A DNA stretch of 64,000 nt. It comes from Candidatus Mcinerneyibacteriota bacterium. Its GTDB lineage: Bacteria; Macinerneyibacteriota; Macinerneyibacteria; Macinerneyibacteriales; DSCS01. The notes beneath the pieces were generated by a model that was not told the DNA's origin, did not search any database, and saw only the letters and a list, made by a program, of their open reading frames with translations. The stretch lies in NCBI GenBank assembly GCA_016937175.1, contig JAFGWL010000056.1, forward strand, positions 186,001 to 250,000. Direction: 5' to 3'. This document shows positions 33,595 to 40,455 of this stretch, one piece after another (within the stretch, counting starts at the first letter, position 1; every line of letters starts with the position of its first letter). The position numbers and the translations under genes are program-made.

Positions 33595-34035
33595 TTAACG
33601 GGAGATTTTTTTTATCTCTTCCTCAAGATACCCTGTAACAAACTCGATGACCAGGGGGCAGACCTCGTCAAAGAGGCCTGCTCTCCGGGCTTTCAGATAT
33701 TCATCCGGATCACTCATGTCGATCCCCAGCAAGTCGCGGCAGCGCAGAGCCCCGAACCGGTTTCTGACCGCCTCCCCCAGAGACCTGACCCTTCCGTAGC
33801 ACTTCTCCTTGTCCGACCCGAAAAGAACCCCCAGGATCATGACTCCTCCTGTAAAGGCTCCGCAGGCCTCCTGCAAGCGTCCCATGCCTCCCCCGAAACC
33901 GGCCCCCAGGGGAGCCAGATTTTGCGGATTAAACCCCAGCTCTTCTGCCCACGGCAGAATAACAGACTGACAGCAGTTAAACGGGCCACTGAATCTCTCC
34001 AGGGCTTCTTTTACTTTTCCGCTCCTTTTTTCCAT
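33595..34035 (-). CDS. C_GCAxxG_C_C family redox protein
   Basis: 146 residues. Conserved cysteines fit the family name: FNCCQSV near 20, EACGAFTGGVMILG in the middle, KCY, RCRDL and VCPLVIEFV at the end. The family (also DUF2284-neighbour redox proteins) is common in anaerobes and thought to bind a metal or cluster; the role is unknown. AAAGGAGAAGA precedes the ATG. The first 59 bases overlap the end of the CPBP protease gene in another frame. Confidence 0.9.
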   Translation of the reverse strand: MEKRSGKVKEALERFSGPFNCCQSVILPWAEELGFNPQNLAPLGAGFGGGMGRLQEACGAFTGGVMILGVLFGSDKEKCYGRVRSLGEAVRNRFGALRCRDLLGIDMSDPDEYLKARRAGLFDEVCPLVIEFVTGYLEEEIKKISR

Positions 34036-34831
34036 TCTTCTCCTTTATGGTATCTATGACGATGACAATTGTGACCACAACTGCTTCGATAACGGTCCTC
34101 CAGATCTTGGCTTCTTCAGGGATCACGAGAAGTTCTCCCCAGGTGTTGGCTGACCAATGGATCAATACGGCACCCAAAACAGAGCGCCGGTACCGGTCAT
34201 AGAACCGGATCATAAGGATGGCATGAGGGAAAAATGCAACCACATATGTCAGAAGATTGGCATATCCTGCAGCAGCTGCTCTCTGCTGATAGCTCCCCTC
34301 CATGAAAAAGAGGGGGAGATGCCAGAGAGCCCAAAACAAAGCGCTGATCACTGACATCTGCCAAAAGGAGACTTTCTCCCGAACCAGATCCGGGACATAT
34401 CCCCGCCAGGCAGGTTCTTCAGTCAGGGGGCCGAATAAAAGCATAAAGAGGAGAAAAGGGAGAAGCGAAACAGGGTTTTGTGCGAATAAGGAGATCTGTG
34501 TCAAATGGTTCGAGAACTCACCCCCCGTGTACAGCAAGAGAGCAACCAGGTTGGATAACGGGAAGAGGAGGACGATGATAAGGTATCCTGAAACAGAAAT
34601 ACTTTTAAAATCGACACATCGTATTAAAAAGCGTTTTCTTTCCCTGTTCCCATCCAGGGAGATCAAGACTGTCAAAAGGGGCATCGCCCCGCCCAGGGCC
34701 AGAAAGAGTTTTCCCGTGATCGGTCTTGTTCCCGTCAAAACAGGGAGGATCCACCATACCCATGTAAGGAGGAATGACTTGAGATAGAAGCTGAGGGCCT
34801 TCTTCCAGACTTGCATTTCTACGGTCCTCAT
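33977..34831 (-). CDS. CPBP family intramembrane glutamic protease
   Basis: 284 residues with about eight hydrophobic helices. The Rce1/Abi motifs are present: EEPAWRG (Glu 138/139, Arg 142), FWALWHLPLF (His 171) and IHWSANTWGE (His 225). These proteases process prenylated or peptide substrates and in bacteria are linked with bacteriocin immunity or membrane signalling. The ATG follows the second nitroreductase stop by one base. An internal ATG at 34816 is a possible alternative. Confidence 0.9.
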   Translation of the reverse strand: MRTVEMQVWKKALSFYLKSFLLTWVWWILPVLTGTRPITGKLFLALGGAMPLLTVLISLDGNRERKRFLIRCVDFKSISVSGYLIIVLLFPLSNLVALLLYTGGEFSNHLTQISLFAQNPVSLLPFLLFMLLFGPLTEEPAWRGYVPDLVREKVSFWQMSVISALFWALWHLPLFFMEGSYQQRAAAAGYANLLTYVVAFFPHAILMIRFYDRYRRSVLGAVLIHWSANTWGELLVIPEEAKIWRTVIEAVVVTIVIVIDTIKEKNGKKERKSKRSPGEIQWPV

Positions 34832-34832
34832 C

Positions 34833-35354
34833 CTACCATTTTTCCCAGTGAAGGCGGCTTTCCTCCCACTTGTCTTTCGGAAGGATTTTCTCAGCAGGGT
34901 ATCCCAGCGGGATCACATTAAGGGGAATGATCCTCTCGGGGAGAGAAAGGAGGGGACGGATCTTTCCGATACGTTCCTGGTCAGGATAGAGCCCTGTCCA
35001 AACAGCGCCCAGTCCCAGAGCTTCTGCTGCCAAAAGAATATTCTCCGTGGCGGCTGAACAGTCCTGAACCCAGAACTTCCGGGCGATCCCACTATCATCT
35101 CTTTCGGGATCTCCGCAGACGATGATGGCTGCCGCCGCCTCTCTCAGCATGGAAGCATTGGGGAGCCGTTCAGCCAATGAATCCAGGAGCCCGGCATCCG
35201 TCACAGCGATAAACTCCCAGGGACAGATGTTCACTGCAGACGGAGCGCTCATCCCAGCCTGGATAAGGAGTTTCAGTTTATCTTTTCCGACCTCCTTCCC
35301 ATTCTGATAATGGCGTATGCTTTTCCGGTTGAAGATAAGGTTCAGATCATCCAC
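34833..35354 (-). CDS. nitroreductase family protein
   Basis: 173 residues of the short FMN nitroreductase type. NRKSIRHY binds FMN phosphate; APSAVNICPWEFIAV and AAEALGLGAVWTGLYP are family marks. It probably reduces a flavin-accessible nitro, quinone or enone compound. A frame extends to an ATG at 35378 inside the exchanger gene, but AAAGGAGG then CTTG precedes GTG at 35354, making GTG the best start. The gene overlaps nothing once this start is used: the exchanger stop is at 35366. Confidence 0.9.
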   Translation of the reverse strand: MDDLNLIFNRKSIRHYQNGKEVGKDKLKLLIQAGMSAPSAVNICPWEFIAVTDAGLLDSLAERLPNASMLREAAAAIIVCGDPERDDSGIARKFWVQDCSAATENILLAAEALGLGAVWTGLYPDQERIGKIRPLLSLPERIIPLNVIPLGYPAEKILPKDKWEESRLHWEKW

Positions 35355-35365
35355 CAAGCCTCCTT

Positions 35366-36313
35366 TCAATGGGGCCATAAGAAGATCATATAGACGATAT
35401 AGAGAGCAAGTAGAATCCCCCCCTCCGGACGGCTGAGCCTGAATCCACTTTTGAAAAACGGGAGAGCCATACAGGATGTCATGACAAAAGCTCCCATATC
35501 AGTCCATGTGATCCCGTTTGCCGCCAGGGGGCGGACTGCACCCGCACCTCCCAGGACAGCTAGGATATTAAAGATATTCGACCCGATAATATTTCCCACA
35601 GAAATATCGGGCTCTTTTTTCAAAGCAGCCACGACAGATGTCGCAAGCTCTGGAAGGCTGGTCCCGGCCGCCACGATGGTCAGTCCGATGACAGCTTCAC
35701 TCACACCAAAGTGCCTGGCCAGAGAGACACTTCCCAGGACAAGGAAATGAGCTCCCCCCACGAGCAGGCCCAACCCGCCTCCGATAAAAAGGATACAGAG
35801 CAGAGGAGTGCCGGTTTTCGGGCTGAGATAGTCTTTAAACTCATCATTGAGAGGCTTTTCCTTTTTCTCCAAAGCAGGACGGATAGTCCACCCCGTATAG
35901 ACGAGGAAGAAAAACAGAAAAGCCAGACTTTCTACCCTCGAAAGGACTCCATCTCTGAAAAAGAGGATCACTAGAAATGAAGCCAGGATCATAACCGGGA
36001 CATCACGCCTGACAAGGCCCGACTGGACGCGCAGAGGATGTATCAGTGAAGCCAACCCCAGGATGACACAGAGATTGAAGATATTCGAACCCAGGACATT
36101 TCCCAGAGAGAGTGCGCTGTTACCGGAAAAAGAGGCCTTCAGGCTCACGATCATTTCCGGCATGCTTGTTCCGAAAGCGACGACAGTCAAGCCCACGATG
36201 AGGGGCGCGACCTTCATACTCAGTGCCAGTCGGGAACTCCCTTTGACGAGTAGATCGGCACCGAAATAGAGAAGGACAGTTGAAGCGAGGATGAGACCGA
36301 CAGAAGAATACAT
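35366..36313 (-). CDS. calcium/sodium antiporter (YrbG type)
   Basis: 315 residues with ten or eleven hydrophobic helices and the two inverted alpha-repeats of the CaCA superfamily: VAFGTSMPEM at 46-54 and VAAGTSLPELATSVVA near 212-226, each followed by GNxxGSNIFN. It exchanges sodium or protons for calcium at the inner membrane. AGGAGGTTAATTAAG lies before the ATG. It leads the minus operon exchanger-nitroreductase-CPBP-C_GCAxxG. Confidence 0.94.
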   Translation of the reverse strand: MYSSVGLILASTVLLYFGADLLVKGSSRLALSMKVAPLIVGLTVVAFGTSMPEMIVSLKASFSGNSALSLGNVLGSNIFNLCVILGLASLIHPLRVQSGLVRRDVPVMILASFLVILFFRDGVLSRVESLAFLFFFLVYTGWTIRPALEKKEKPLNDEFKDYLSPKTGTPLLCILFIGGGLGLLVGGAHFLVLGSVSLARHFGVSEAVIGLTIVAAGTSLPELATSVVAALKKEPDISVGNIIGSNIFNILAVLGGAGAVRPLAANGITWTDMGAFVMTSCMALPFFKSGFRLSRPEGGILLALYIVYMIFLWPH

Positions 36314-36341
36314 CTTAATTAACCTCCTGACCCTTAATCTT

Positions 36342-36369
36342 AAGATAAGTCATTCCGGGCCGGTGTCAA
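36342..36369 (-). promoter_or_regulatory. promoter of the exchanger-led operon
   Basis: Exact TTGACA (36364-36369), 16-base spacer, TATCTT (36342-36347) on the minus strand. The opposite stretch to 36468 (the leader of the plus-strand lipoprotein) holds only a 7-base inverted repeat CTCTGTC/GACAGAG at 36405-36438 and no clear promoter. Confidence 0.72.
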
Positions 36370-36468
36370 GATTTCTCTTGTCTGCTTGTCGCTTCAGATG
36401 AGCGCTCTGTCAGAATACCCTTGCCCCGTCCGACAGAGAGAGATACCCTGAGACAGAAAGGAGGAGAC

Positions 36469-37494
36469 ATGCGGACTTCACAGTTTCTTATCCTCGGCCT
36501 CTTCCTCATCTCGGGATGCCGCCCGGTTGAGGAAGCTCTTCAAAATGACTTTACCACCATCTCCCTCCGCCTTCTCTTTTCAGGGACATGGAGGACCCCG
36601 GCCCGTCTTCTTCACCTGGCTTCCCTGAACGGGAAGGTTTATGGACTGGATAAGACCGACGGGAGGCTCTTCGTTACCTATATTAACGGGAAAAAAATCC
36701 AGACCGAAACACTCTCCACTCTTCCGGTGGGATGCGAACCCGGGGAGATCTTCAACCCCGCAGCCTTTATCCCTCTCTCCTCCCGCTCTTTTCTTATCGC
36801 TGACCGTTACCGGAACCGTCTCCACCTGATTTCTGAAAAGGGCAAAAACCGGGAGACTCTTTTCCTGTCTTCCAGGGGGATTTATCCGTCGGGAAACCGT
36901 ATCATGGCCCGGAAGGATGAACACCGGGGAGCTCTCCTCTTTATCGATTCTTCAAGCAGGGGGGAGATCCTTCTCATCAGGACGCAGCCTTTCGGGGTGG
37001 AGTCTTTCACGGGAGAAAAACAATCTCTTCGTTCTTCTTGCAAGAAAAAACCTTCGTTCTCCCTTTTTTCAGGAGATCTGATCTATACGACACAGGGATT
37101 CTTCAGGCTGACATATTCTCCCTCTCTCTATCGAGTCGGGAGTTCGGGAGTCTTCTATCACAATGAACCCTTTACTGCCCTCAGGGACGTCGGTTACTCT
37201 TTTTCTTTAAACCCTAAAGGCCGTTTTTCAGGCACTTCTTTCCTTAAGGCGTTTCTTTGCAGGGTTGAAATGGTGGCGCTCCGTGATGAAGTTCTTCTTC
37301 TCTTCTATGATGATCATCGGCAGCGAATCCTGGCCCTCTCCCCTGATACCCGCGTTAAAGCGGTTATCCCCTGGCCGAAAGAGATTCCCTGGAAAAAACC
37401 GCACCTGATCCCGGCCGGGGAGAGGCAGTTTCTTCTTTACGGTGATGATAAACGCTTTTTTCTTTTTGAGACAGAGACGGCCCTTTTCCGGTGA
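36469..37494 (+). CDS. lipoprotein, probable beta-propeller fold
   Basis: 341 residues with a lipobox at Cys 17 (LFLISGC). The body has repeated beta-rich segments (LLHLASLNGKVYGLDKTDG, SSRSFLIADRYRNRLHLISEK) with a six-bladed-propeller feel, but no named family is certain. It is a membrane-anchored exterior or periplasmic protein of unknown role. The frame opens upstream, but AAAGGAGGAG precedes the ATG at 36469. A perfect hairpin overlaps the stop codon. Confidence 0.75.
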   Translation: MRTSQFLILGLFLISGCRPVEEALQNDFTTISLRLLFSGTWRTPARLLHLASLNGKVYGLDKTDGRLFVTYINGKKIQTETLSTLPVGCEPGEIFNPAAFIPLSSRSFLIADRYRNRLHLISEKGKNRETLFLSSRGIYPSGNRIMARKDEHRGALLFIDSSSRGEILLIRTQPFGVESFTGEKQSLRSSCKKKPSFSLFSGDLIYTTQGFFRLTYSPSLYRVGSSGVFYHNEPFTALRDVGYSFSLNPKGRFSGTSFLKAFLCRVEMVALRDEVLLLFYDDHRQRILALSPDTRVKAVIPWPKEIPWKKPHLIPAGERQFLLYGDDKRFFLFETETALFR

Positions 37495-37502
37495 AAAGGG
37501 CC
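37479..37502. terminator. convergent hairpin overlapping a stop codon
   Basis: GGCCCTTTTC-CGGT-GAAAAGGGCC is a perfect ten-pair stem. It covers the last codons and the TGA of the plus-strand lipoprotein, only seven bases from the stop of the opposite gene. It probably ends both transcripts. Confidence 0.65.
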
Positions 37503-37508
37503 GCATTT

Positions 37509-38240
37509 CTACTTTTTGATAAATCGGGGCTCTTTTTGAAATGAGATGATACGGGCCTTCCAGAGAAGGTAAAGAAGAAGAGTCATGACTCCTGCCAGGA
37601 GAACAGCAAGCAGGATCCAAACTCCCCTTTGCACTTTTGTATAAGTCAATTCAAGCGTGTTTTCCGAGAAGGGATCCAATTTCCATGTGTAGAGCCCCTC
37701 CTCTTCATCCACTTGCGAAGCATTGTGAGAAAGGACCTTGAAGGGAAGCCGGATGGTATAAGTATAATCCATATTTTTTGTAAAATTTTCAGGAAGAAAA
37801 CCTTCGGCCTGATCATTGGTCACCAATTCATCCCCGACAGAGGAGAAATCTGTCTTTATCGAAAGGGCGATTGTGGACTTGAAGAGACCTTTTTCCGTCA
37901 CTACGTCGAGAGAGGCTCCCAGCCGCCCTTTATTCTTTTCCAGTGAGGATCTCAATGATTCCAGTGATGAATATTCCTGACGGGCTGTAAAACCCTGAAC
38001 CCCCTCTTTTTCATAATCTGTCACCTTGAATCCTTCTTCTGCAAGCTTCTTTTTTATCGTCCCGAAAGGATCTTCTTCATTGCTTCGGGCTGCTTCATAG
38101 ACGACCTGCATCAGGCCGAAAGAATACTCATACGAGACCTTTCCGTTCCGTTCCAGTGTCAGCACGGAATGGGACTCTGAACAGGCGGACAGGATCAGAA
38201 GAATAAGAAACAGAAGAGTTGAAAGGGCGCCTCTCTTCAT
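37509..38240 (-). CDS. lipoprotein with C-terminal membrane helix
   Basis: 243 residues. A lipobox at Cys 20 (ILLILSAC) is followed by a mixed alpha/beta region and a single hydrophobic helix near 203-225 (GVWILLAVLLAGVMTLLLYLL) with a basic tail. The arrangement, and phrases such as ESHSVLTLERNGKVSYEYSF, recall LppM/DUF3153 proteins, but I am not certain. The ATG at 38240 has AAGGAGG before it and is preferred to 38270. It is divergent from the membrane/winged-helix pair. Confidence 0.72.
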   Translation of the reverse strand: MKRGALSTLLFLILLILSACSESHSVLTLERNGKVSYEYSFGLMQVVYEAARSNEEDPFGTIKKKLAEEGFKVTDYEKEGVQGFTARQEYSSLESLRSSLEKNKGRLGASLDVVTEKGLFKSTIALSIKTDFSSVGDELVTNDQAEGFLPENFTKNMDYTYTIRLPFKVLSHNASQVDEEEGLYTWKLDPFSENTLELTYTKVQRGVWILLAVLLAGVMTLLLYLLWKARIISFQKEPRFIKK

Positions 38241-38271
38241 CTTCACAACCTCCTTGATTTCGTTGTCCATA

Positions 38272-38299
38272 AGGATAGCTTTTCTACGCCGTTTTTCAA
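38272..38299 (-). promoter_or_regulatory. promoter of the LppM-like lipoprotein
   Basis: TTGAAA (38294-38299), 16-base spacer, TATCCT (38272-38277) on the minus strand. Confidence 0.5.
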
Positions 38300-38332
38300 G
38301 TTATTTATTTGGAAAATATTTTTACAAACACC

Positions 38333-38360
38333 TTGACAAAAAAAAAGAAGATGGTATATT
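38333..38360 (+). promoter_or_regulatory. promoter of the membrane protein/winged-helix pair
   Basis: Exact TTGACA at 38333-38338, 16-base A-rich spacer, TATATT at 38355-38360. Confidence 0.8.
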
Positions 38361-38362
38361 TA

Positions 38363-38388
38363 CTTTGTAACACAAAGTTATTTGTAAC
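38363..38388. promoter_or_regulatory. operator candidate of the winged-helix regulator
   Basis: CTTTGT-AAC-ACAAAG (38363-38377) is a perfect 6-3-6 palindrome placed on the expected transcription start, and TTTGTAAC occurs again at 38381-38388, 17 bases after its first copy at 38364. This spacing is what two bound dimers would need. Autoregulation by the adjacent regulator is an inference. Confidence 0.6.
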
Positions 38389-38402
38389 CAAAGGAGGTTT
38401 GT

Positions 38403-39002
38403 ATGAATTCGCACAAGGCCTATGAAGATGTCCAGCTGATCAAAGAGATGTTGTCTAAAACAAAGAAAAATGTCATGGGGAGTGGAAAATATTTTGCTCT
38501 GTGGGGGTATATTATACTTGTCGCGGCATTAAGCTCCGATTACATCGCCAGTTCCCTGGGAAAACCCTGGGTTTTTAGTGTGATATGGCTCGGAGCTATG
38601 GGGATCGGATCACTCATTACATTCATTTTTATATCAACCGATAAAAAAAGAACTCGCGTTAAGACTTTCTTTGATCGTGTGGGGGGATACATGGGAGGAG
38701 GGTTCGGAATTGCTTTTCTGCTATCCGGAATTATCTATCCTGCTCTCGGTGTCTATCCTTATTCCACTATCCCTATCGTCACAGGGATGATAGCCGGCAC
38801 ATTTCTTTTTATTACAGCCTGTCTCTACCAATGGAAATTTCTTTTCGGGGCAGCTTTTATCTGGTGGGCTTCTACGATAGCAGCATCTCTTCTTCCGTAT
38901 AACCAAAGGGGTTGGGCCATCGTCTTCGCTTTAATCTTCGGCTACATCGTCCCCGGGCATATGCTTCATTACAAAGAGAGGAAAGGCCAAAGGGATGAAT
39001 AA
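38403..39002 (+). CDS. small multi-pass membrane protein paired with a regulator
   Basis: 199 residues with about six hydrophobic helices after a charged 30-residue N-terminus; the ends are polar (HYKERKGQRDE). I recognise no transporter motif. Pairs of a short membrane protein with a winged-helix DNA-binding protein of this type are common in many bacteria, and their role is not established. AAAGGAGG lies before the ATG. The stop overlaps the regulator start by eight bases. AT-rich upstream DNA holds a strong promoter and palindrome. Confidence 0.85.
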   Translation: MNSHKAYEDVQLIKEMLSKTKKNVMGSGKYFALWGYIILVAALSSDYIASSLGKPWVFSVIWLGAMGIGSLITFIFISTDKKRTRVKTFFDRVGGYMGGGFGIAFLLSGIIYPALGVYPYSTIPIVTGMIAGTFLFITACLYQWKFLFGAAFIWWASTIAASLLPYNQRGWAIVFALIFGYIVPGHMLHYKERKGQRDE

Positions 39003-39300
39003 AGAGTCGGTCCAACTTGATCCCCTGATCCACGCCCCGGTAAGGCTGGCTATCCTCTCTTTGCTGATGACAGTGGAAGAGGCCGACTTCACTTACCTGA
39101 AAGAGCATACGGGAACGACAGAAGGCAACCTGAGTACACACCTGACCCGGCTGGAAGAGGGCGGCCTCATTTCCGTCACAAAGACTTTTCATAAAAAGAG
39201 GCCGAAAACGATATGCGCCATCAGTCCCGAAGGGAGAAAACGTTTTCATCATTATCTCTCCTGTCTGGAAGCGATCCTCACGCCGGAAAAAACAGAGTGA
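38995..39300 (+). CDS. winged-helix transcriptional regulator (HTH_34/ArsR-like)
   Basis: 101 residues. The pattern IHAPVRLAILSLLMTVEEADFTYLKEHTG, then EGNLSTHLTRLEEGGLISVTKTF and ICAISPEGRKRF, is the winged-helix domain of the small HTH_34/DUF-type regulators related to MarR/ArsR. No metal cysteines are seen. It overlaps the membrane protein gene by eight bases, and the operon promoter carries a palindrome at its start site, so self-repression is likely. What relieves it is unknown. Confidence 0.9.
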   Translation: MNKESVQLDPLIHAPVRLAILSLLMTVEEADFTYLKEHTGTTEGNLSTHLTRLEEGGLISVTKTFHKKRPKTICAISPEGRKRFHHYLSCLEAILTPEKTE

Positions 39301-39301
39301 C

Positions 39302-39325
39302 GAAGCCGGCTTCAGAGCCGGCTTC
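39302..39325. terminator. convergent hairpin terminator
   Basis: GAAGCCGGC-TTCAGA-GCCGGCTTC is a perfect nine-pair stem directly after the regulator stop and before the opposite propeller gene stop; it is followed on the plus strand by TCTCACTT. Confidence 0.7.
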
Positions 39326-39331
39326 TCTCAC

Positions 39332-40387
39332 TTATTGAAATGCGCATACGACTATTTCAGAAAGGTTGCGGCTCTCCTCTTCCAGTTGAGACTCCTGATA
39401 GATCAGGGTATCGTCGGAAGCACAATATAATAAAACAGGGCTGGTCACTCCGGGACGGAAACGGTGCCGGGCTGTAGCCACGAGTTCTCCCCGGCTGTTA
39501 TAGCTGAGAAGAACAGCCTTATCCCTGGCTTCAGCAGAGCCGATGAGGATCCAGTAAGCATTCTGACGGGTGAAAAATGCCACTGTCCCACGGGGAGAAA
39601 AGCGGAGCGAAAGCTCATTCTCTTCGTCTCCCTGACGGCTTTCGCCCTCGAACCACTTTCCCTTGAACTCGGGGTAATCCACCTCCCGCTCAACAAGGAG
39701 CTCCTCCTTCTCCCATCGGGTAAAGAGCAGCCTTTTCCCCAGAAATCCGAAAAGCAGGACCCCGTCTTGAGAGACAAGGGGAATAAAGATGGAACGGGCC
39801 GCATAATCCATGAGTTCCTGTTTGTTCATCGATGAAAAATCAGGATTCCCAGCCGGAACAAAATGGCCCAGGAGCTTCCCCTTTTTATCGTAAACATGAA
39901 GAAAAGCGGGGCCTTCAATGATGCTGCAGTAAATATATCCGTCATTGCCCAAAGCACCTGCGATGATGCTGCCCTCCCCCAGGGTGAATTCATCCATAAA
40001 CCGGATCTTTCCTTCGGGAGAGACTTCAAATGTCATGATCTTGTTGACTCCACGGTCTCCCAGATAGACTCTGTTCTCCTCACAACCGATATAGAAAATA
40101 TCTCCGGGCCCGAATTCTCCGGGGCCTTTTCCTTTCCTGTCATACCGGTCTCTGATAAGTCCCTCGCCGGTGAAGGTCACAAGTGCATAGCGGTGGTTCC
40201 GGGAATCCAGCGCCACATAAAAGCTTCCGATCTTATCGATACTCTCTATTTCCATATCATGAGATAAGGAGATTCGATTGACTTCTTTGATACTAATTGA
40301 CGGTAATGATTCGATATCTGTCACAGAAGATCCCCGGCAAGCGCTGAATATCACAAGAACTATTCCCAGGTAGAGATAAAATTTCAT
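39332..40387 (-). CDS. six-bladed beta-propeller lipoprotein
   Basis: 351 residues with a lipobox at Cys 17 (VIFSAC). Repeats such as SFYVALDSRNHRYALVTF, GCEENRVYLGDRGVNKIMTF and GYIYCSIIEGPAFLHVYDKKGKLLGHF are typical of 6-bladed propeller proteins (DUF5128-like) with an RYDRKGKGPGEF motif. It probably binds another molecule in the envelope; no enzyme motif. The ATG has GGGAGGAC before it. It lies 68 bases after the histidine kinase gene and might be co-transcribed. Confidence 0.82.
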   Translation of the reverse strand: MKFYLYLGIVLVIFSACRGSSVTDIESLPSISIKEVNRISLSHDMEIESIDKIGSFYVALDSRNHRYALVTFTGEGLIRDRYDRKGKGPGEFGPGDIFYIGCEENRVYLGDRGVNKIMTFEVSPEGKIRFMDEFTLGEGSIIAGALGNDGYIYCSIIEGPAFLHVYDKKGKLLGHFVPAGNPDFSSMNKQELMDYAARSIFIPLVSQDGVLLFGFLGKRLLFTRWEKEELLVEREVDYPEFKGKWFEGESRQGDEENELSLRFSPRGTVAFFTRQNAYWILIGSAEARDKAVLLSYNSRGELVATARHRFRPGVTSPVLLYCASDDTLIYQESQLEEESRNLSEIVVCAFQ

Positions 40388-40455
40388 ATGTCCTCCCTTT
40401 TTCCATGGGACAAAAAAATAACTGGGGATGTTTCAGTGATTAATGCGAACGGGAT

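Noticed and set aside
33595-34831. CPBP protease plus C_GCAxxG_C_C protein as a bacteriocin or defence module
   Set aside because: No precursor peptide, transporter or toxin gene is adjacent, and the genes follow an ion exchanger and a nitroreductase.
36405-36438. Inverted repeat CTCTGTC/GACAGAG before the plus-strand lipoprotein
   Set aside because: Seven bases with a 20-base gap in a purine-rich leader could arise by chance; no -10/-35 pair of good quality goes with it, so it is mentioned only in passing.
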